This document shows, in pieces, positions 1-8,153 of a stretch of DNA of 42,644 bases. The DNA comes from Hungatella hathewayi WAL-18680 (GTDB taxonomy: Bacteria; Bacillota; Clostridia; Lachnospirales; Lachnospiraceae), in assembly GCF_000235505.1 (NCBI RefSeq), contig NZ_JH379027.1, positions 2,656,704-2,699,347 of the forward strand, given 5' to 3'. A program made the position numbers and the translations under genes. Position 1 is the first letter of the stretch. The number at the start of each line of letters is the position of its first letter. The notes beneath the pieces were generated by a model. The model did not search any database, was not told the DNA's origin, and saw only the letters and a list, made by a program, of their open reading frames with translations.

Positions 1-1
1 T

Positions 2-244
2 TGTAAGGAAGAATTGGAGATATATTATACCGTGGATGTGGGTATCCGGCAGCTGGATATGGACACCGGCACCTATAATATAAAGGGAGCCATGGAGGAG
101 GACATTATCACGTCCAAACAGCGGCTCTACACGCTGAGGGTATTTGATATCTGCCGGTATGCCTTTGACACCCTGATGGTCATCTGTGTGCTGGTCATAC
201 TGGTGCTTCAGATGCGTATCTGGTGGCAGACGGGGATTTTTTAG
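2..244 (+). CDS. C-terminal part of a zinc-finger, anti-sigma-like membrane protein (5' end outside window)
   Basis: The reading frame is open to the left edge, so the start lies outside. The first visible residues (CKEELEIYYTV, then GIRQLD) resemble the end of a putative zinc-finger (zf-HC2-type) module as found in anti-sigma factors, where a Cys is followed by an acidic/aromatic helix. About 50 residues later comes one hydrophobic segment (roughly residues 53-70 of the visible part, LMVICVLVILVL), then a short WWQTGIF tail, so it is a single-pass membrane protein with a short C-terminus. It ends 31 bases before polA. I infer an anti-sigma or regulatory membrane protein; the family is not certain because the zinc ligands are mostly off the window. 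A gene of similar type occurs at the right edge on the other strand. Confidence 0.55.
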   Translation, partial: CKEELEIYYTVDVGIRQLDMDTGTYNIKGAMEEDIITSKQRLYTLRVFDICRYAFDTLMVICVLVILVLQMRIWWQTGIF

Positions 245-275
245 ATTTTTGATAACGATGGGATAGGAGCAGACG

Positions 276-2951
276 ATGAGCAAATTAGTTTTGATTGACG
301 GACACAGCATATTGAACCGGGCCTTTTACGGGGTTCCGGAGCTTACCAATTCTGAGGGACTTCACACCAACGCGGTGTACGGGTTCCTCAATATTATGTT
401 TAAGATACTGGAGGAGGAGAAGGCGGACCATCTGGCGGTGGCCTTTGACTTGAAGGAGCCTACCTTCCGCCACAAGATGTTCGAGGCCTACAAGGGCACC
501 AGAAAGCCTATGCCGGAGGAACTGCGGGAGCAGGTGCCGCTGATGAAAGAGGTGCTGGCCGCCATGGAGATTCCCATTATGACTATGGCCGGTTACGAGG
601 CAGACGATATTCTGGGAACGCTGGCGAAGCGGTGCGCGGCCGACGGAATTGAGGTTTCGGTGATTTCCGGCGACAGGGATTTGCTGCAGCTGGCGGACAC
701 CCGCATCAAAATCAGGATTCCCAAAACCAGCCGGGGCACAACGGAAGTGAAGGATTACTACCCGGAGGACGTGAAGCGGGAGTACCAGGTGACGCCCACG
801 GAATTTATCGACGTGAAGGCCCTGATGGGAGATGCCTCCGACAATATTCCCGGCGTGCCGTCCATCGGCGAGAAGACGGCTACCACCCTGATCGTCAACT
901 ACGGAAACATTGAAAATGCTTACGCCCACTTAAGTGAGATTAAGCCCCCAAGGGCCCAGAAGGCGCTGGAGGAGCATTACGATATGGCGCAGATGAGCAA
1001 GGAGCTTGCCACCATCTGCATCGACTGTCCCATCCCATTTTCCTATGAGGATGCGAAGATTGGGAATCTGTACACGAAAGAGGCGTACCAGTTTATGAAG
1101 CGCCTGGAATTCAAATCCATTCTGGCCCGGTTCGACGCGGATGAGGTGGGCGGCGTGGATGTGGAACAGCATTTCCGTGTCATCGACGATTTTGGACAGG
1201 CGGAGGAATTTTTTAACCTGGTATTAAAGGAAAAGAAAAGCACACTGGGCTTACAGTTGATTGTGGAGGCCGGAACAGAGAAGTCAGAGTCGGGAAAGAC
1301 CGGCGCTTCCGTAAAGGGACTCTCGGTCTGCGTGGGCGAGAAGACATGCGCCTGCGTGACAGCCGGTGGCTTTATCACGCCGGACTATCTGGTGGAGAAA
1401 GCGGGGATGCTCTGTGAGAACGCCGGTCTGACGGCAGTGCTGGGAGTGAAAAAACTGCTGCCTTATCTGGAACTGGAGGCGGACAGCTCCCTGTATGACA
1501 CCGGAGTGGCCGGATATCTGTTAAACCCGCTGAAGGATACCTACGACTACGACGATCTGGCCCGGGATTATCTGGGCATGACCGTGCCGTCCCAGGCCGA
1601 TTTGCTGGGAAAGGTGAGTGTGGGGAAGGCGCTGGAGGACGGCCAGGAGAAAGCCGGCATCTGTGCCTGCTATATGGCCTATATCCCATGGAAAGTGGCC
1701 CCTATTCTGGAAAGCCGTCTGGAAGAGACAGGGATGAAGAGTCTGTTCCACGATATCGAGATGCCTCTGATATACAGTCTGTACCATATGGAGAAGGCCG
1801 GCATCAAAGTGGAGCGGGATGCATTAAAGGAATACGGCGAGAAGCTGAAAGTAAAGATCGATGTGCTGGAGCAGGAAATCTATGAGGAGGCGGGGGAGAG
1901 CTTCAATATCAATTCCCCAAAACAGCTGGGAGAGGTGCTTTTCGAGCATCTGAAAATGCCTCACGGCAAGAAGACCAAGACCGGCTACTCCACAGCGGCG
2001 GACGTTCTGGACAAACTGGCGCCGGATTTCCCGCTGGTGCAGAAGGTACTTGACTACCGCCAGCTGACCAAATTAAACTCCACCTACGCGGAGGGTCTGG
2101 CCAACTACATCGGAGCCGATGGAAGGATTCACGGAACCTTCAACCAGACCATTACGGCCACCGGACGAATCAGCAGCACGGAGCCCAATCTTCAGAATAT
2201 TCCGGTGAGAATGGAACTGGGAAGGGCCATCCGCAAGGTGTTTGTGCCGGAGGACGGATATGTGTTTGTGGACGCGGATTATTCCCAAATTGAGCTTCGG
2301 ATTCTGGCTCACATGTCGGGGGACGAGCGGTTGATTGCCGCTTACCGGGACGCCCAGGATATCCATGCCATCACGGCCTCCCAGGTGTTCCATACGCCTC
2401 TGGAGGAGGTGACCCCGTTGCAGCGGCGCAATGCTAAGGCGGTGAACTTTGGAATCGTGTACGGCATCAGCGCTTTTGGACTCAGCGAGGGCTTGAGCAT
2501 TTCCAGAAAAGAGGCGCTGGAGTATATTAACAAATATTTTGAGACTTATCCGGGAGTGAAGGTGTTCCTGGACAACCTGGTGGCCCAGGGCAAGGAGCAG
2601 GGCTATGTGTCCAGCATCTTTGGCAGGAGACGGCCCATACCGGAGCTTAAATCCGCCAACTTCATGCAGCGCTCCTTCGGGGAGCGGGTGGCCATGAACT
2701 CTCCGATTCAGGGGACGGCGGCCGACATTATGAAGATTGCCATGATTCGCGTGGACGATGCCCTGAGAACAGCTGGCATGAAGTCCCGGATTGTGCTTCA
2801 GGTCCACGATGAGCTTCTGGTGGAAACCCACAGGGATGAGGTGGAGCAGGTGAAGGAAATCCTGACGGAGCAGATGAAGCATGCGGCGGACTTGAAGGTA
2901 TCCCTGGAGGTGGAGGCATCCACCGGAGACACCTGGTTTGACGCGAAATAG
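276..2951 (+). CDS. polA: DNA polymerase I
   Basis: Fills gaps and removes RNA primers in replication and repair. At 891 aa it has the usual bacterial length. Domains: N-terminal 5'-3' exonuclease (about 1-290, with GYEADDILGTLA and GDASDNIPGVPSIGEKTA), a middle 3'-5' exonuclease-like domain (about 300-485), and a C-terminal family A polymerase (about 510-891). Polymerase motif A (DYSQIELRIL) is near residue 668, motif B (RRNAKAVNFGIVYG) near 718, and motif C (VHDELL) near 842. The middle domain lacks a recognisable DxE and other metal-binding acidic residues, so proofreading is probably lost, as in many Firmicute Pol I enzymes. The ATG at 276 follows an AGGAG at a suitable distance. coaE follows after 10 bases, a common polA-coaE arrangement suggesting co-transcription. 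Confidence 0.98.
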   Translation: MSKLVLIDGHSILNRAFYGVPELTNSEGLHTNAVYGFLNIMFKILEEEKADHLAVAFDLKEPTFRHKMFEAYKGTRKPMPEELREQVPLMKEVLAAMEIPIMTMAGYEADDILGTLAKRCAADGIEVSVISGDRDLLQLADTRIKIRIPKTSRGTTEVKDYYPEDVKREYQVTPTEFIDVKALMGDASDNIPGVPSIGEKTATTLIVNYGNIENAYAHLSEIKPPRAQKALEEHYDMAQMSKELATICIDCPIPFSYEDAKIGNLYTKEAYQFMKRLEFKSILARFDADEVGGVDVEQHFRVIDDFGQAEEFFNLVLKEKKSTLGLQLIVEAGTEKSESGKTGASVKGLSVCVGEKTCACVTAGGFITPDYLVEKAGMLCENAGLTAVLGVKKLLPYLELEADSSLYDTGVAGYLLNPLKDTYDYDDLARDYLGMTVPSQADLLGKVSVGKALEDGQEKAGICACYMAYIPWKVAPILESRLEETGMKSLFHDIEMPLIYSLYHMEKAGIKVERDALKEYGEKLKVKIDVLEQEIYEEAGESFNINSPKQLGEVLFEHLKMPHGKKTKTGYSTAADVLDKLAPDFPLVQKVLDYRQLTKLNSTYAEGLANYIGADGRIHGTFNQTITATGRISSTEPNLQNIPVRMELGRAIRKVFVPEDGYVFVDADYSQIELRILAHMSGDERLIAAYRDAQDIHAITASQVFHTPLEEVTPLQRRNAKAVNFGIVYGISAFGLSEGLSISRKEALEYINKYFETYPGVKVFLDNLVAQGKEQGYVSSIFGRRRPIPELKSANFMQRSFGERVAMNSPIQGTAADIMKIAMIRVDDALRTAGMKSRIVLQVHDELLVETHRDEVEQVKEILTEQMKHAADLKVSLEVEASTGDTWFDAK

Positions 2952-2961
2952 AGGGTGAGAG

Positions 2962-3534
2962 ATGAAGGTAATCGGGATTACAGGTGGCGTCGGTTCAGGA
3001 AAGAGCCGGGTGCTGGAGATTCTGGAACGGGAATATGGCGCCCAGGTCATCCAGGCCGATTTGGTGGCCAGGGAGCTGATGGAGCCGGGGGGCGCCGGGT
3101 ATGAGAAACTGGTGGCCCTGTACGGGGATAGGATTTTGGCGACCGATAAGACCATCGACCGCCCGCGGATGGCGGCGCTGATGTTTCACGACGATGAGAT
3201 GCTTCAGACGGTCAACGGCATCATCCACCCGCTGGTCTGGGCGTCCATCCGCCGGCAGATTGAAGGTTCCGATTCGGAGCTGGTGGTGGTGGAAGCGGCG
3301 CTTCCGGATGAAAATCATCGTGACATTTATACAGAATTATGGTATGTTTATACATCAGAGGAGAACCGCATGGCCCGTCTTTTGGAGGGACGCGGTTACA
3401 GCCGGGAGAAAACCAGGAGCGTTATGGACAGCCAGCTGCCGGAGGAGGAGTTTCGAAGGATGGCGGACGCTGTCGTTGACAACAACGGCTCCCTGGAGGA
3501 TACGGGGCGGCAGATTGCCCTGCTCCTGAAATAA
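2962..3534 (+). CDS. coaE: dephospho-CoA kinase
   Basis: Phosphorylates the 3'-hydroxyl of dephospho-CoA with ATP, the last step of coenzyme A synthesis, in the cytosol. The protein is 190 aa, normal for CoaE. The P-loop GGVGSGKS is at residues 8-15, followed by the substrate-binding stretch around DLVARELMEPG and the lid region around RMARLLEGRGYSREK. The ATG lies 10 bases after the polA stop and has GAGGGTGAGAG just upstream. It is probably transcribed with polA. Confidence 0.96.
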   Translation: MKVIGITGGVGSGKSRVLEILEREYGAQVIQADLVARELMEPGGAGYEKLVALYGDRILATDKTIDRPRMAALMFHDDEMLQTVNGIIHPLVWASIRRQIEGSDSELVVVEAALPDENHRDIYTELWYVYTSEENRMARLLEGRGYSREKTRSVMDSQLPEEEFRRMADAVVDNNGSLEDTGRQIALLLK

Positions 3535-3543
3535 GAGTATAAT
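3515..3543 (+). promoter_or_regulatory. candidate sigma-A promoter for walJ inside the end of coaE
   Basis: TTGCCC (3515-3520), a 17-base spacer, then a perfect TATAAT (3538-3543). It overlaps the coaE stop region and lies about 40 bases before the walJ start. The -35 box matches the consensus at four of six bases. Confidence 0.4.
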
Positions 3544-3583
3544 TGCCCCTGCCGGAGTGGAAGGCGGGGCATTGGAGGTAGAG

Positions 3584-4381
3584 ATGAGACTAGTAAGTAT
3601 TGCCAGCGGAAGCAGCGGCAACTGTATTTATGTGGGCTCCGACAACACCCATATCCTGGTGGATGCGGGCATCAGCAACAAGCGCATTGAGCAGGGATTA
3701 AATGAAATCGGCATCAAGGGCGGGGAGCTTGACGGGATTGTCATCACCCACGAGCATTCCGACCACACGAAGGGGCTTGGCGTGCTGGCGAGGAAGCACG
3801 GCGTTCCCATTTATAGCACCAGGGAGACGCTGGAGGAGATACGGAAGATGAAATATCTGGGGGAATACCCGGAGGAGCTGTTGAAGCCCATTCACCCGGA
3901 TGTGGATTTCATGATTGGTGATATGGAGGTGAAACCCTTCCGCATCGACCACGACGCCGCTAACCCGGTGGCCTACCGGATTCAGTGCGAGCGCAAATCG
4001 GTGGCGGTGGCGACGGATATGGGACATTTTGACCAGTACATCATCGACCATCTCCAGGGGCTGGACGCCATTTTGCTGGAATCCAACCACGATGTGAATA
4101 TGCTGGAGACGGGCCCTTATCCCTATTATCTGAAACGCAGGATTTTGGGCGACCACGGACATCTGTCCAACGAAAATGCGGGAAGGCTTTTGAATTACAT
4201 ACTGCATGACAATTTAAAGAACATCCTGCTGGGACATTTAAGCAAGGAAAATAATTATGAAGAGCTGGCGTATGAGACGGTGAAGCTGGAGATTGAGCAG
4301 GGAGACCACGGGTATCACTCGGCGGATTTTTCTATCGCGGTGGCGAAGCGGGACTTTATGTCGGAGATCATTACTATTTAA
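3584..4381 (+). CDS. walJ: MBL-fold metallohydrolase, YycJ/WalJ family
   Basis: Metallo-beta-lactamase fold protein of 265 aa, matching the size of the YycJ/WalJ family, which in other Firmicutes is a DNase-like hydrolase linked to the WalRK cell-wall regulon and replication-division coordination. The metal-binding motif THEHSDH is at about residues 55-61; further ligands are visible in DHDAAN, ATDMGHFD, ESNHD and the GHLSKENN region near the C-terminus. The ATG at 3584 was chosen because GGAGGTAGAG lies directly before it; an in-frame GTG at 3557 would add nine residues without such a site. Here it sits beside polA-coaE and not beside walRK, so a role in cell-wall signalling is family knowledge and not shown by context. 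Confidence 0.9.
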   Translation: MRLVSIASGSSGNCIYVGSDNTHILVDAGISNKRIEQGLNEIGIKGGELDGIVITHEHSDHTKGLGVLARKHGVPIYSTRETLEEIRKMKYLGEYPEELLKPIHPDVDFMIGDMEVKPFRIDHDAANPVAYRIQCERKSVAVATDMGHFDQYIIDHLQGLDAILLESNHDVNMLETGPYPYYLKRRILGDHGHLSNENAGRLLNYILHDNLKNILLGHLSKENNYEELAYETVKLEIEQGDHGYHSADFSIAVAKRDFMSEIITI

Positions 4382-4388
4382 TGTAAAT

Positions 4389-4542
4389 CGTAACTATTCA
4401 GGGGGGTATCTTCTTGCATGGCTTACAGCCATACAAGAAGCATCGGAGGTCCCTCCGATGTGAATAATGATATAAAAATCCTCTTACAAGCAAGCTTGAC
4501 GCTGATTTTTATATCATTATTCCCGCCCTTTGGACAGTTAAC
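4389..4542 (+). repeat. hairpin-rich MITE-like intergenic element
   Basis: No gene lies between walJ and the ACT-domain gene; instead three consecutive hairpins are seen. The first pairs 4410-4416 with 4434-4440 and ATGGC with GCCAT inside. The second is a 9-base stem, 4441-4449 with 4452-4460. The third is a perfect 19-base inverted repeat, 4462-4480 with 4504-4522, with a HindIII-like palindrome in its loop. The outer ends are imperfect inverted repeats (GTAACTATTCA at 4390-4400; TGGACAGTTAAC at 4531-4542), and the hexamer TAAATC flanks both sides (4384-4389 and 4544-4549), which could be a target duplication. There is no transposase. It could instead be a structured leader RNA of the downstream genes. 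Confidence 0.5.
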
Positions 4543-4573
4543 ATAAATCATAAGAAAAAAGAGGAGATGCATT

Positions 4574-4846
4574 ATGAGCAAGACTATCATTACCGTAGTA
4601 GGAAAAGATACCGTAGGAATCATTGCGAAGGTATGTACGTACCTGGCGGACAACCAGATTAATATTCTGGACATTTCCCAGACCATCGTTCAGGGATTTT
4701 TCAACATGATGATGATTGTGGATAATGACGGCGCGGCGAAGCCTTTTGAGGCGGTTTCGGAGGAGCTGGAGCAGCTTGGCGATGAGATTGGCGTCAAAAT
4801 CAAATGCCAGAGAGAAGAAATCTTTACAAAAATGCACCGGATTTAA
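4574..4846 (+). CDS. small ACT-domain protein, UPF0237 family
   Basis: A 90-aa protein that is essentially a single ACT domain, the small-molecule (often amino acid) binding fold. The start [20 protein letters not shown] and the following [18 protein letters not shown] are typical of UPF0237. The start at 4574 has GAGGAG eight bases upstream. UPF0237 genes are regularly followed by UPF0210 genes, as here (33 bases to the next ATG), so the two probably act together, perhaps with the ACT protein as regulatory partner. The substrate is unknown. The ATG lies just after the hairpin element at 4389-4542, which may influence its expression. Confidence 0.9.
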   Translation: MSKTIITVVGKDTVGIIAKVCTYLADNQINILDISQTIVQGFFNMMMIVDNDGAAKPFEAVSEELEQLGDEIGVKIKCQREEIFTKMHRI

Positions 4847-4878
4847 GACCGAAACCAGAAGAGAAGGATGGACCAGCC

Positions 4879-6243
4879 ATGTTAAATATGTTTGAAGTAA
4901 TCGAGACCAACAATATGATTGAGCAGGAGAAGCTGGATGTGAGAACCATTACCATGGGGATCAGCCTGTTAGACTGCTGTGACAATAATCTGGAAGCCCT
5001 GAATCAAAAAATATACGACAAAATTTATGGGAAGGCCAAGGATTTAGTGTCCACCGGCGACGCCATCGCCAGAGATTTCGGCGTTCCGATTGTGAACAAG
5101 AGAATTTCCGTGACTCCTATTGCGCTGGTTGGCGGCTGTGCCTGCAAATCCCCGGAGGATTTCGTCAGTATTGCCAGGACCCTTGATAAGGTGGCGAAGG
5201 ATGTGGGAGTGAATTTTATCGGCGGATATTCGGCTCTGGTGAGCAAGGGCATGACGCCGGCGGAGGAGAATCTGATACGCTCCATTCCCCAGGCTCTGGC
5301 CAGCACGGAGCGGGTGTGCAGTTCAGTCAATGTGGGCTCCACGAAGACGGGACTGAATATGGACGCGGTTCGTCTCATGGGGGAAATTATCAAGGAGACC
5401 GCCATGGCCACCAAGGAGGATGATTCCCTTGGCTGTGCCAAGCTGGTGGTGTTCTGCAATGCGCCGGATGACAACCCGTTTATGGCGGGGGCATTTCACG
5501 GCGTGACGGAGGCGGATGCCATCATCAATGTGGGCGTCAGCGGACCGGGCGTAGTGAAGACGGCTATTGAGAAGGCCCGCGGGGAGAATTTTGAGGTGCT
5601 GTGTGAGACCATTAAGCGGACGGCGTTTAAGATTACCCGTGTGGGACAGCTGGTGGCCCAGGAGGCGTCCAAACGTCTTGGGGTTCCTTTTGGCATTATT
5701 GATTTGTCTTTGGCGCCGACACCGGCGGTGGGAGACAGTGTGGCGGAGATTCTGGAGGAGATTGGACTGGAGCGCGTGGGCGCGCCGGGAACGACGGCGG
5801 CTCTCGCCATGCTCAACGACCAGGTGAAGAAGGGCGGCGTGATGGCGTCTTCCTATGTGGGGGGACTCAGCGGCGCGTTCATTCCGGTCAGCGAGGACCA
5901 GGGAATGATAGACGCGGTGACCATGGGCGCCCTGACCCTGGAGAAGCTGGAAGCCATGACCTGTGTCTGCTCCGTGGGACTTGATATGATTGCGATTCCG
6001 GGAGATACCACGGCGGCGACGCTGGCGGGCATTATCGCGGACGAGGCGGCTATCGGTATGATCAACCAGAAGACCACGGCAGTCCGGCTGATCCCGGTGA
6101 TTGGAAAGGGAGTCGGGGAGACGGTGGAGTTTGGTGGATTGCTGGGCTATGCGCCGGTAATGCCGGTGAACCAGTATTCTTGTGAAAAGTTTGTCAATCG
6201 AGGCGGAAGAATACCAGCGCCTATACACAGTTTTAAAAACTAG
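4879..6243 (+). CDS. UPF0210 (DUF711, PFL family) protein
   Basis: A 454-aa cytosolic protein of the UPF0210/DUF711 family, which is related in fold to the pyruvate formate-lyase/glycyl radical superfamily but has no established reaction. Family hallmarks seen are the N-terminal [25 protein letters not shown], and the long Gly/Ala-rich central region with [13 protein letters not shown]. The frame stays open upstream to 4804, inside the ACT gene, but the conserved N-terminus begins [11 protein letters not shown], so the ATG at 4879 is preferred; AAGGATGG lies about eight bases before it. It pairs with the upstream ACT-domain gene. Its role is unknown; gene pairing suggests ligand-regulated activity. 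Confidence 0.9.
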   Translation: MLNMFEVIETNNMIEQEKLDVRTITMGISLLDCCDNNLEALNQKIYDKIYGKAKDLVSTGDAIARDFGVPIVNKRISVTPIALVGGCACKSPEDFVSIARTLDKVAKDVGVNFIGGYSALVSKGMTPAEENLIRSIPQALASTERVCSSVNVGSTKTGLNMDAVRLMGEIIKETAMATKEDDSLGCAKLVVFCNAPDDNPFMAGAFHGVTEADAIINVGVSGPGVVKTAIEKARGENFEVLCETIKRTAFKITRVGQLVAQEASKRLGVPFGIIDLSLAPTPAVGDSVAEILEEIGLERVGAPGTTAALAMLNDQVKKGGVMASSYVGGLSGAFIPVSEDQGMIDAVTMGALTLEKLEAMTCVCSVGLDMIAIPGDTTAATLAGIIADEAAIGMINQKTTAVRLIPVIGKGVGETVEFGGLLGYAPVMPVNQYSCEKFVNRGGRIPAPIHSFKN

Positions 6244-6255
6244 GATGGTAATAGG

Positions 6256-6897
6256 ATGAAAATATATTTGATACGGCATGGCCGGCAGTGCAGCCGGTTG
6301 TGCAATGCCAATGTGGATTTATGTGAAGAAGGATACCGCCAGGCCGAGCTTGTCGGCAGGAGGCTTGAGCATGCCGGAATCGAAAAACTCTATTCCAGCG
6401 ATTTACTGAGAGCCGTCCAGACTGCCGAGACCGCCAACCGCTACTGGAACGTAGAACACGTCATCCGCCCGGAACTGCGGGAGATATCCTTCGGCGATAT
6501 GGAAGGACTCAGCGACGATGTCATTGCGGAGCGCTTCGCCGAATTCAAACTCCGCCAAAACCAAATGCTGGAGGACCTGCCATACCCCGGCGGCGAGTGC
6601 GCCGGTGATGTGATTCAACGTGCCATGCCAATCCTACTGGAGATTGCCCAAAGCGGTCTTAACCGGGTGGCGGTGGTCACCCACGGCGGTGTCATCCGTA
6701 GTGTAACAGCGGGAATACTGGAAATGAATCTGGCCAAGGCCCGCCTGATTGGCGGCAGCTTAGAGAATTGCAGCATCACAGAACTGGAGTACAGCCCGGA
6801 GAAACCGTTTTTTGTGCTGGAGCGTTTCAATGACTATGCCCATCTGGAACAGGAGCCGGAGCTTTTGCGGTGTCACTGGGCGGGGCAGGAAAATTAA
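6256..6897 (+). CDS. histidine phosphatase family protein (phosphoglycerate mutase-like)
   Basis: A 213-aa member of the histidine phosphatase clan. The catalytic RHG lies at residues 7-9 (YLIRHGRQ), the second-arginine region is YSSDLLRAVQTAE, the acidic residue region is RPELREISFGDMEG, and the second catalytic His is in THGGVIRS near residue 141. The fold covers alpha-ribazole phosphatases, cofactor-dependent mutases and broad phosphatases. No cobalamin genes are nearby, so CobC is not favoured and the substrate is open. It starts 12 bases after the UPF0210 stop and 10 bases before the methyltransferase gene, so these may be co-transcribed. Confidence 0.85.
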   Translation: MKIYLIRHGRQCSRLCNANVDLCEEGYRQAELVGRRLEHAGIEKLYSSDLLRAVQTAETANRYWNVEHVIRPELREISFGDMEGLSDDVIAERFAEFKLRQNQMLEDLPYPGGECAGDVIQRAMPILLEIAQSGLNRVAVVTHGGVIRSVTAGILEMNLAKARLIGGSLENCSITELEYSPEKPFFVLERFNDYAHLEQEPELLRCHWAGQEN

Positions 6898-6907
6898 GCA
6901 GGTATCT

Positions 6908-8071
6908 ATGAATAAAGATTTGGAAGAGCAACTGGAATATTTTTTAACCGAGTCCATGGAGCAGGCAGTGTTCAGCAACTCCTGTGATAAGGAATCCATC
7001 CTGAAGGCGAAAGTCCGTCCGCTAATCATGCGGGAGAAACTGGTATTCCAGGTGGAGGAATTCCGTGGAAAGCAGGCATTTCACAAGAATCTGGAAAAAG
7101 AGGAAGCCATCCGTTACATGGTAGCCCTGCTGGATGGAACCTTCCGGCAGATGGAGCTTACCTCCAGGGCCGGCAGTCTCCATGTGCTGGTGAGCAAAAA
7201 GGGCACGGTTACGGTGAAGGCCAGGCGGCAGCAGCCGGCGAAAATAACGGCCGCGCCTGTGAATTTGAGCCATAACCGGCAGAAGCGGTATATCCTGGAA
7301 GAGGGAAAGCCGGTTCCATTTCTGGAGGATTTGGGGGTGCTGACGGCCGACGGGGCCGTTGTGAAGGCAAAATACCACAAGTTTAAACAGATTAACCGGT
7401 TTTTAGAGTTTATCGAGGATATTCTGCCGAGACTGCCAAAGAACCGGGAAGTGACCATTATTGACTTTGGCTGTGGGAAATCCTATCTGACCTTTGCCAT
7501 GTACTACTATCTGCGGGAGTTACAGGGGTATTCCATTCGGATTATCGGTCTGGACTTGAAGCAGGATGTGATAGACCGGTGCAACCGGCTCAGCGAGAAA
7601 TATGGATTTGAGAATCTGAAGTTTTACCATGGAGATATCGCCACTTACGAGGGCGTCAGCCAGGTAGATATGGTAGTGACGCTTCACGCCTGTGATACGG
7701 CCACGGACTATGCGCTGGCCAAGGCGGTGAAATGGAACGCGTCGGTGATATTGTCGGTGCCATGTTGCCAGCATGAACTGAATGGTCAGATGGATAATAA
7801 ACTGATGGGGCCGGTGTTTCAATATGGGCTGATAAAGGAACGTATGGCGGCTCTCTACACGGATGCCATCCGCGCCCAGCTGCTGGAAAGCCGGGGGTAC
7901 CGGACGCAGATTCTGGAGTTTATCGATATGGAGCATACGCCAAAGAATATTCTGATTCGGGCGGTGCGCCAGGGAGAGAAGAAGGACAACCGGAAGGAAT
8001 TGGAGGAACTGATGACATTTCTGTCGGTGGAGCCAACGCTGTTCCGGTTGTTGAAGGATGAAGAGGATTGA
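6908..8071 (+). CDS. class I SAM-dependent methyltransferase (Methyltransf_32-like)
   Basis: A 387-aa protein with an N-terminal domain of about 170 residues and a Rossmann methyltransferase domain. SAM motif I is IIDFGCGKSYLTFA near residue 183, with acidic motif II at IIGLDLKQDVIDRC. VTLHACDTATD (near 256) and SVPCCQHELN (near 284) are the marks of the Methyltransf_32 group. The methylated substrate is unknown for bacterial members; RNA or protein is likely. The frame extends back to 6812 but that part overlaps the phosphatase gene; ATG 6908 follows an AAGCAGGT and begins a plausible helix (MNKDLEEQLEYF), so it is taken as the start. Confidence 0.82.
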   Translation: MNKDLEEQLEYFLTESMEQAVFSNSCDKESILKAKVRPLIMREKLVFQVEEFRGKQAFHKNLEKEEAIRYMVALLDGTFRQMELTSRAGSLHVLVSKKGTVTVKARRQQPAKITAAPVNLSHNRQKRYILEEGKPVPFLEDLGVLTADGAVVKAKYHKFKQINRFLEFIEDILPRLPKNREVTIIDFGCGKSYLTFAMYYYLRELQGYSIRIIGLDLKQDVIDRCNRLSEKYGFENLKFYHGDIATYEGVSQVDMVVTLHACDTATDYALAKAVKWNASVILSVPCCQHELNGQMDNKLMGPVFQYGLIKERMAALYTDAIRAQLLESRGYRTQILEFIDMEHTPKNILIRAVRQGEKKDNRKELEELMTFLSVEPTLFRLLKDEED

Positions 8072-8106
8072 GACATTCACATAACAGGAAAATATGGGAA
8101 ATGTGG

Positions 8107-8153
8107 TTAAAAAACAGCCGTCAGAGAGTTAGAGGATAACTATCTGGCGGCTG
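8107..8153 (-). terminator. rho-independent terminator of tmcAL, overlapping its stop codon
   Basis: A long hairpin pairs CAGCCG (8115-8120) with CGGCTG (8148-8153) and continues through CAGA/TCTG and AGTTA/TAACT. On the minus strand it is followed by a run of six T. The tmcAL stop codon (8129-8131) lies inside the stem-loop. Confidence 0.75.

Noticed and set aside
2073-3155. 360-residue open frame on the minus strand opposite polA/coaE
   Set aside because: It lies antisense to clearly conserved genes, its translation has no recognisable domain, and no ribosome site supports it; long antisense frames are common in G+C-rich coding DNA.
5323-6279. 318-residue minus-strand frame opposite the UPF0210 gene
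   Set aside because: Antisense to a conserved family; the composition (rich in Arg and His) is typical of a shadow frame.
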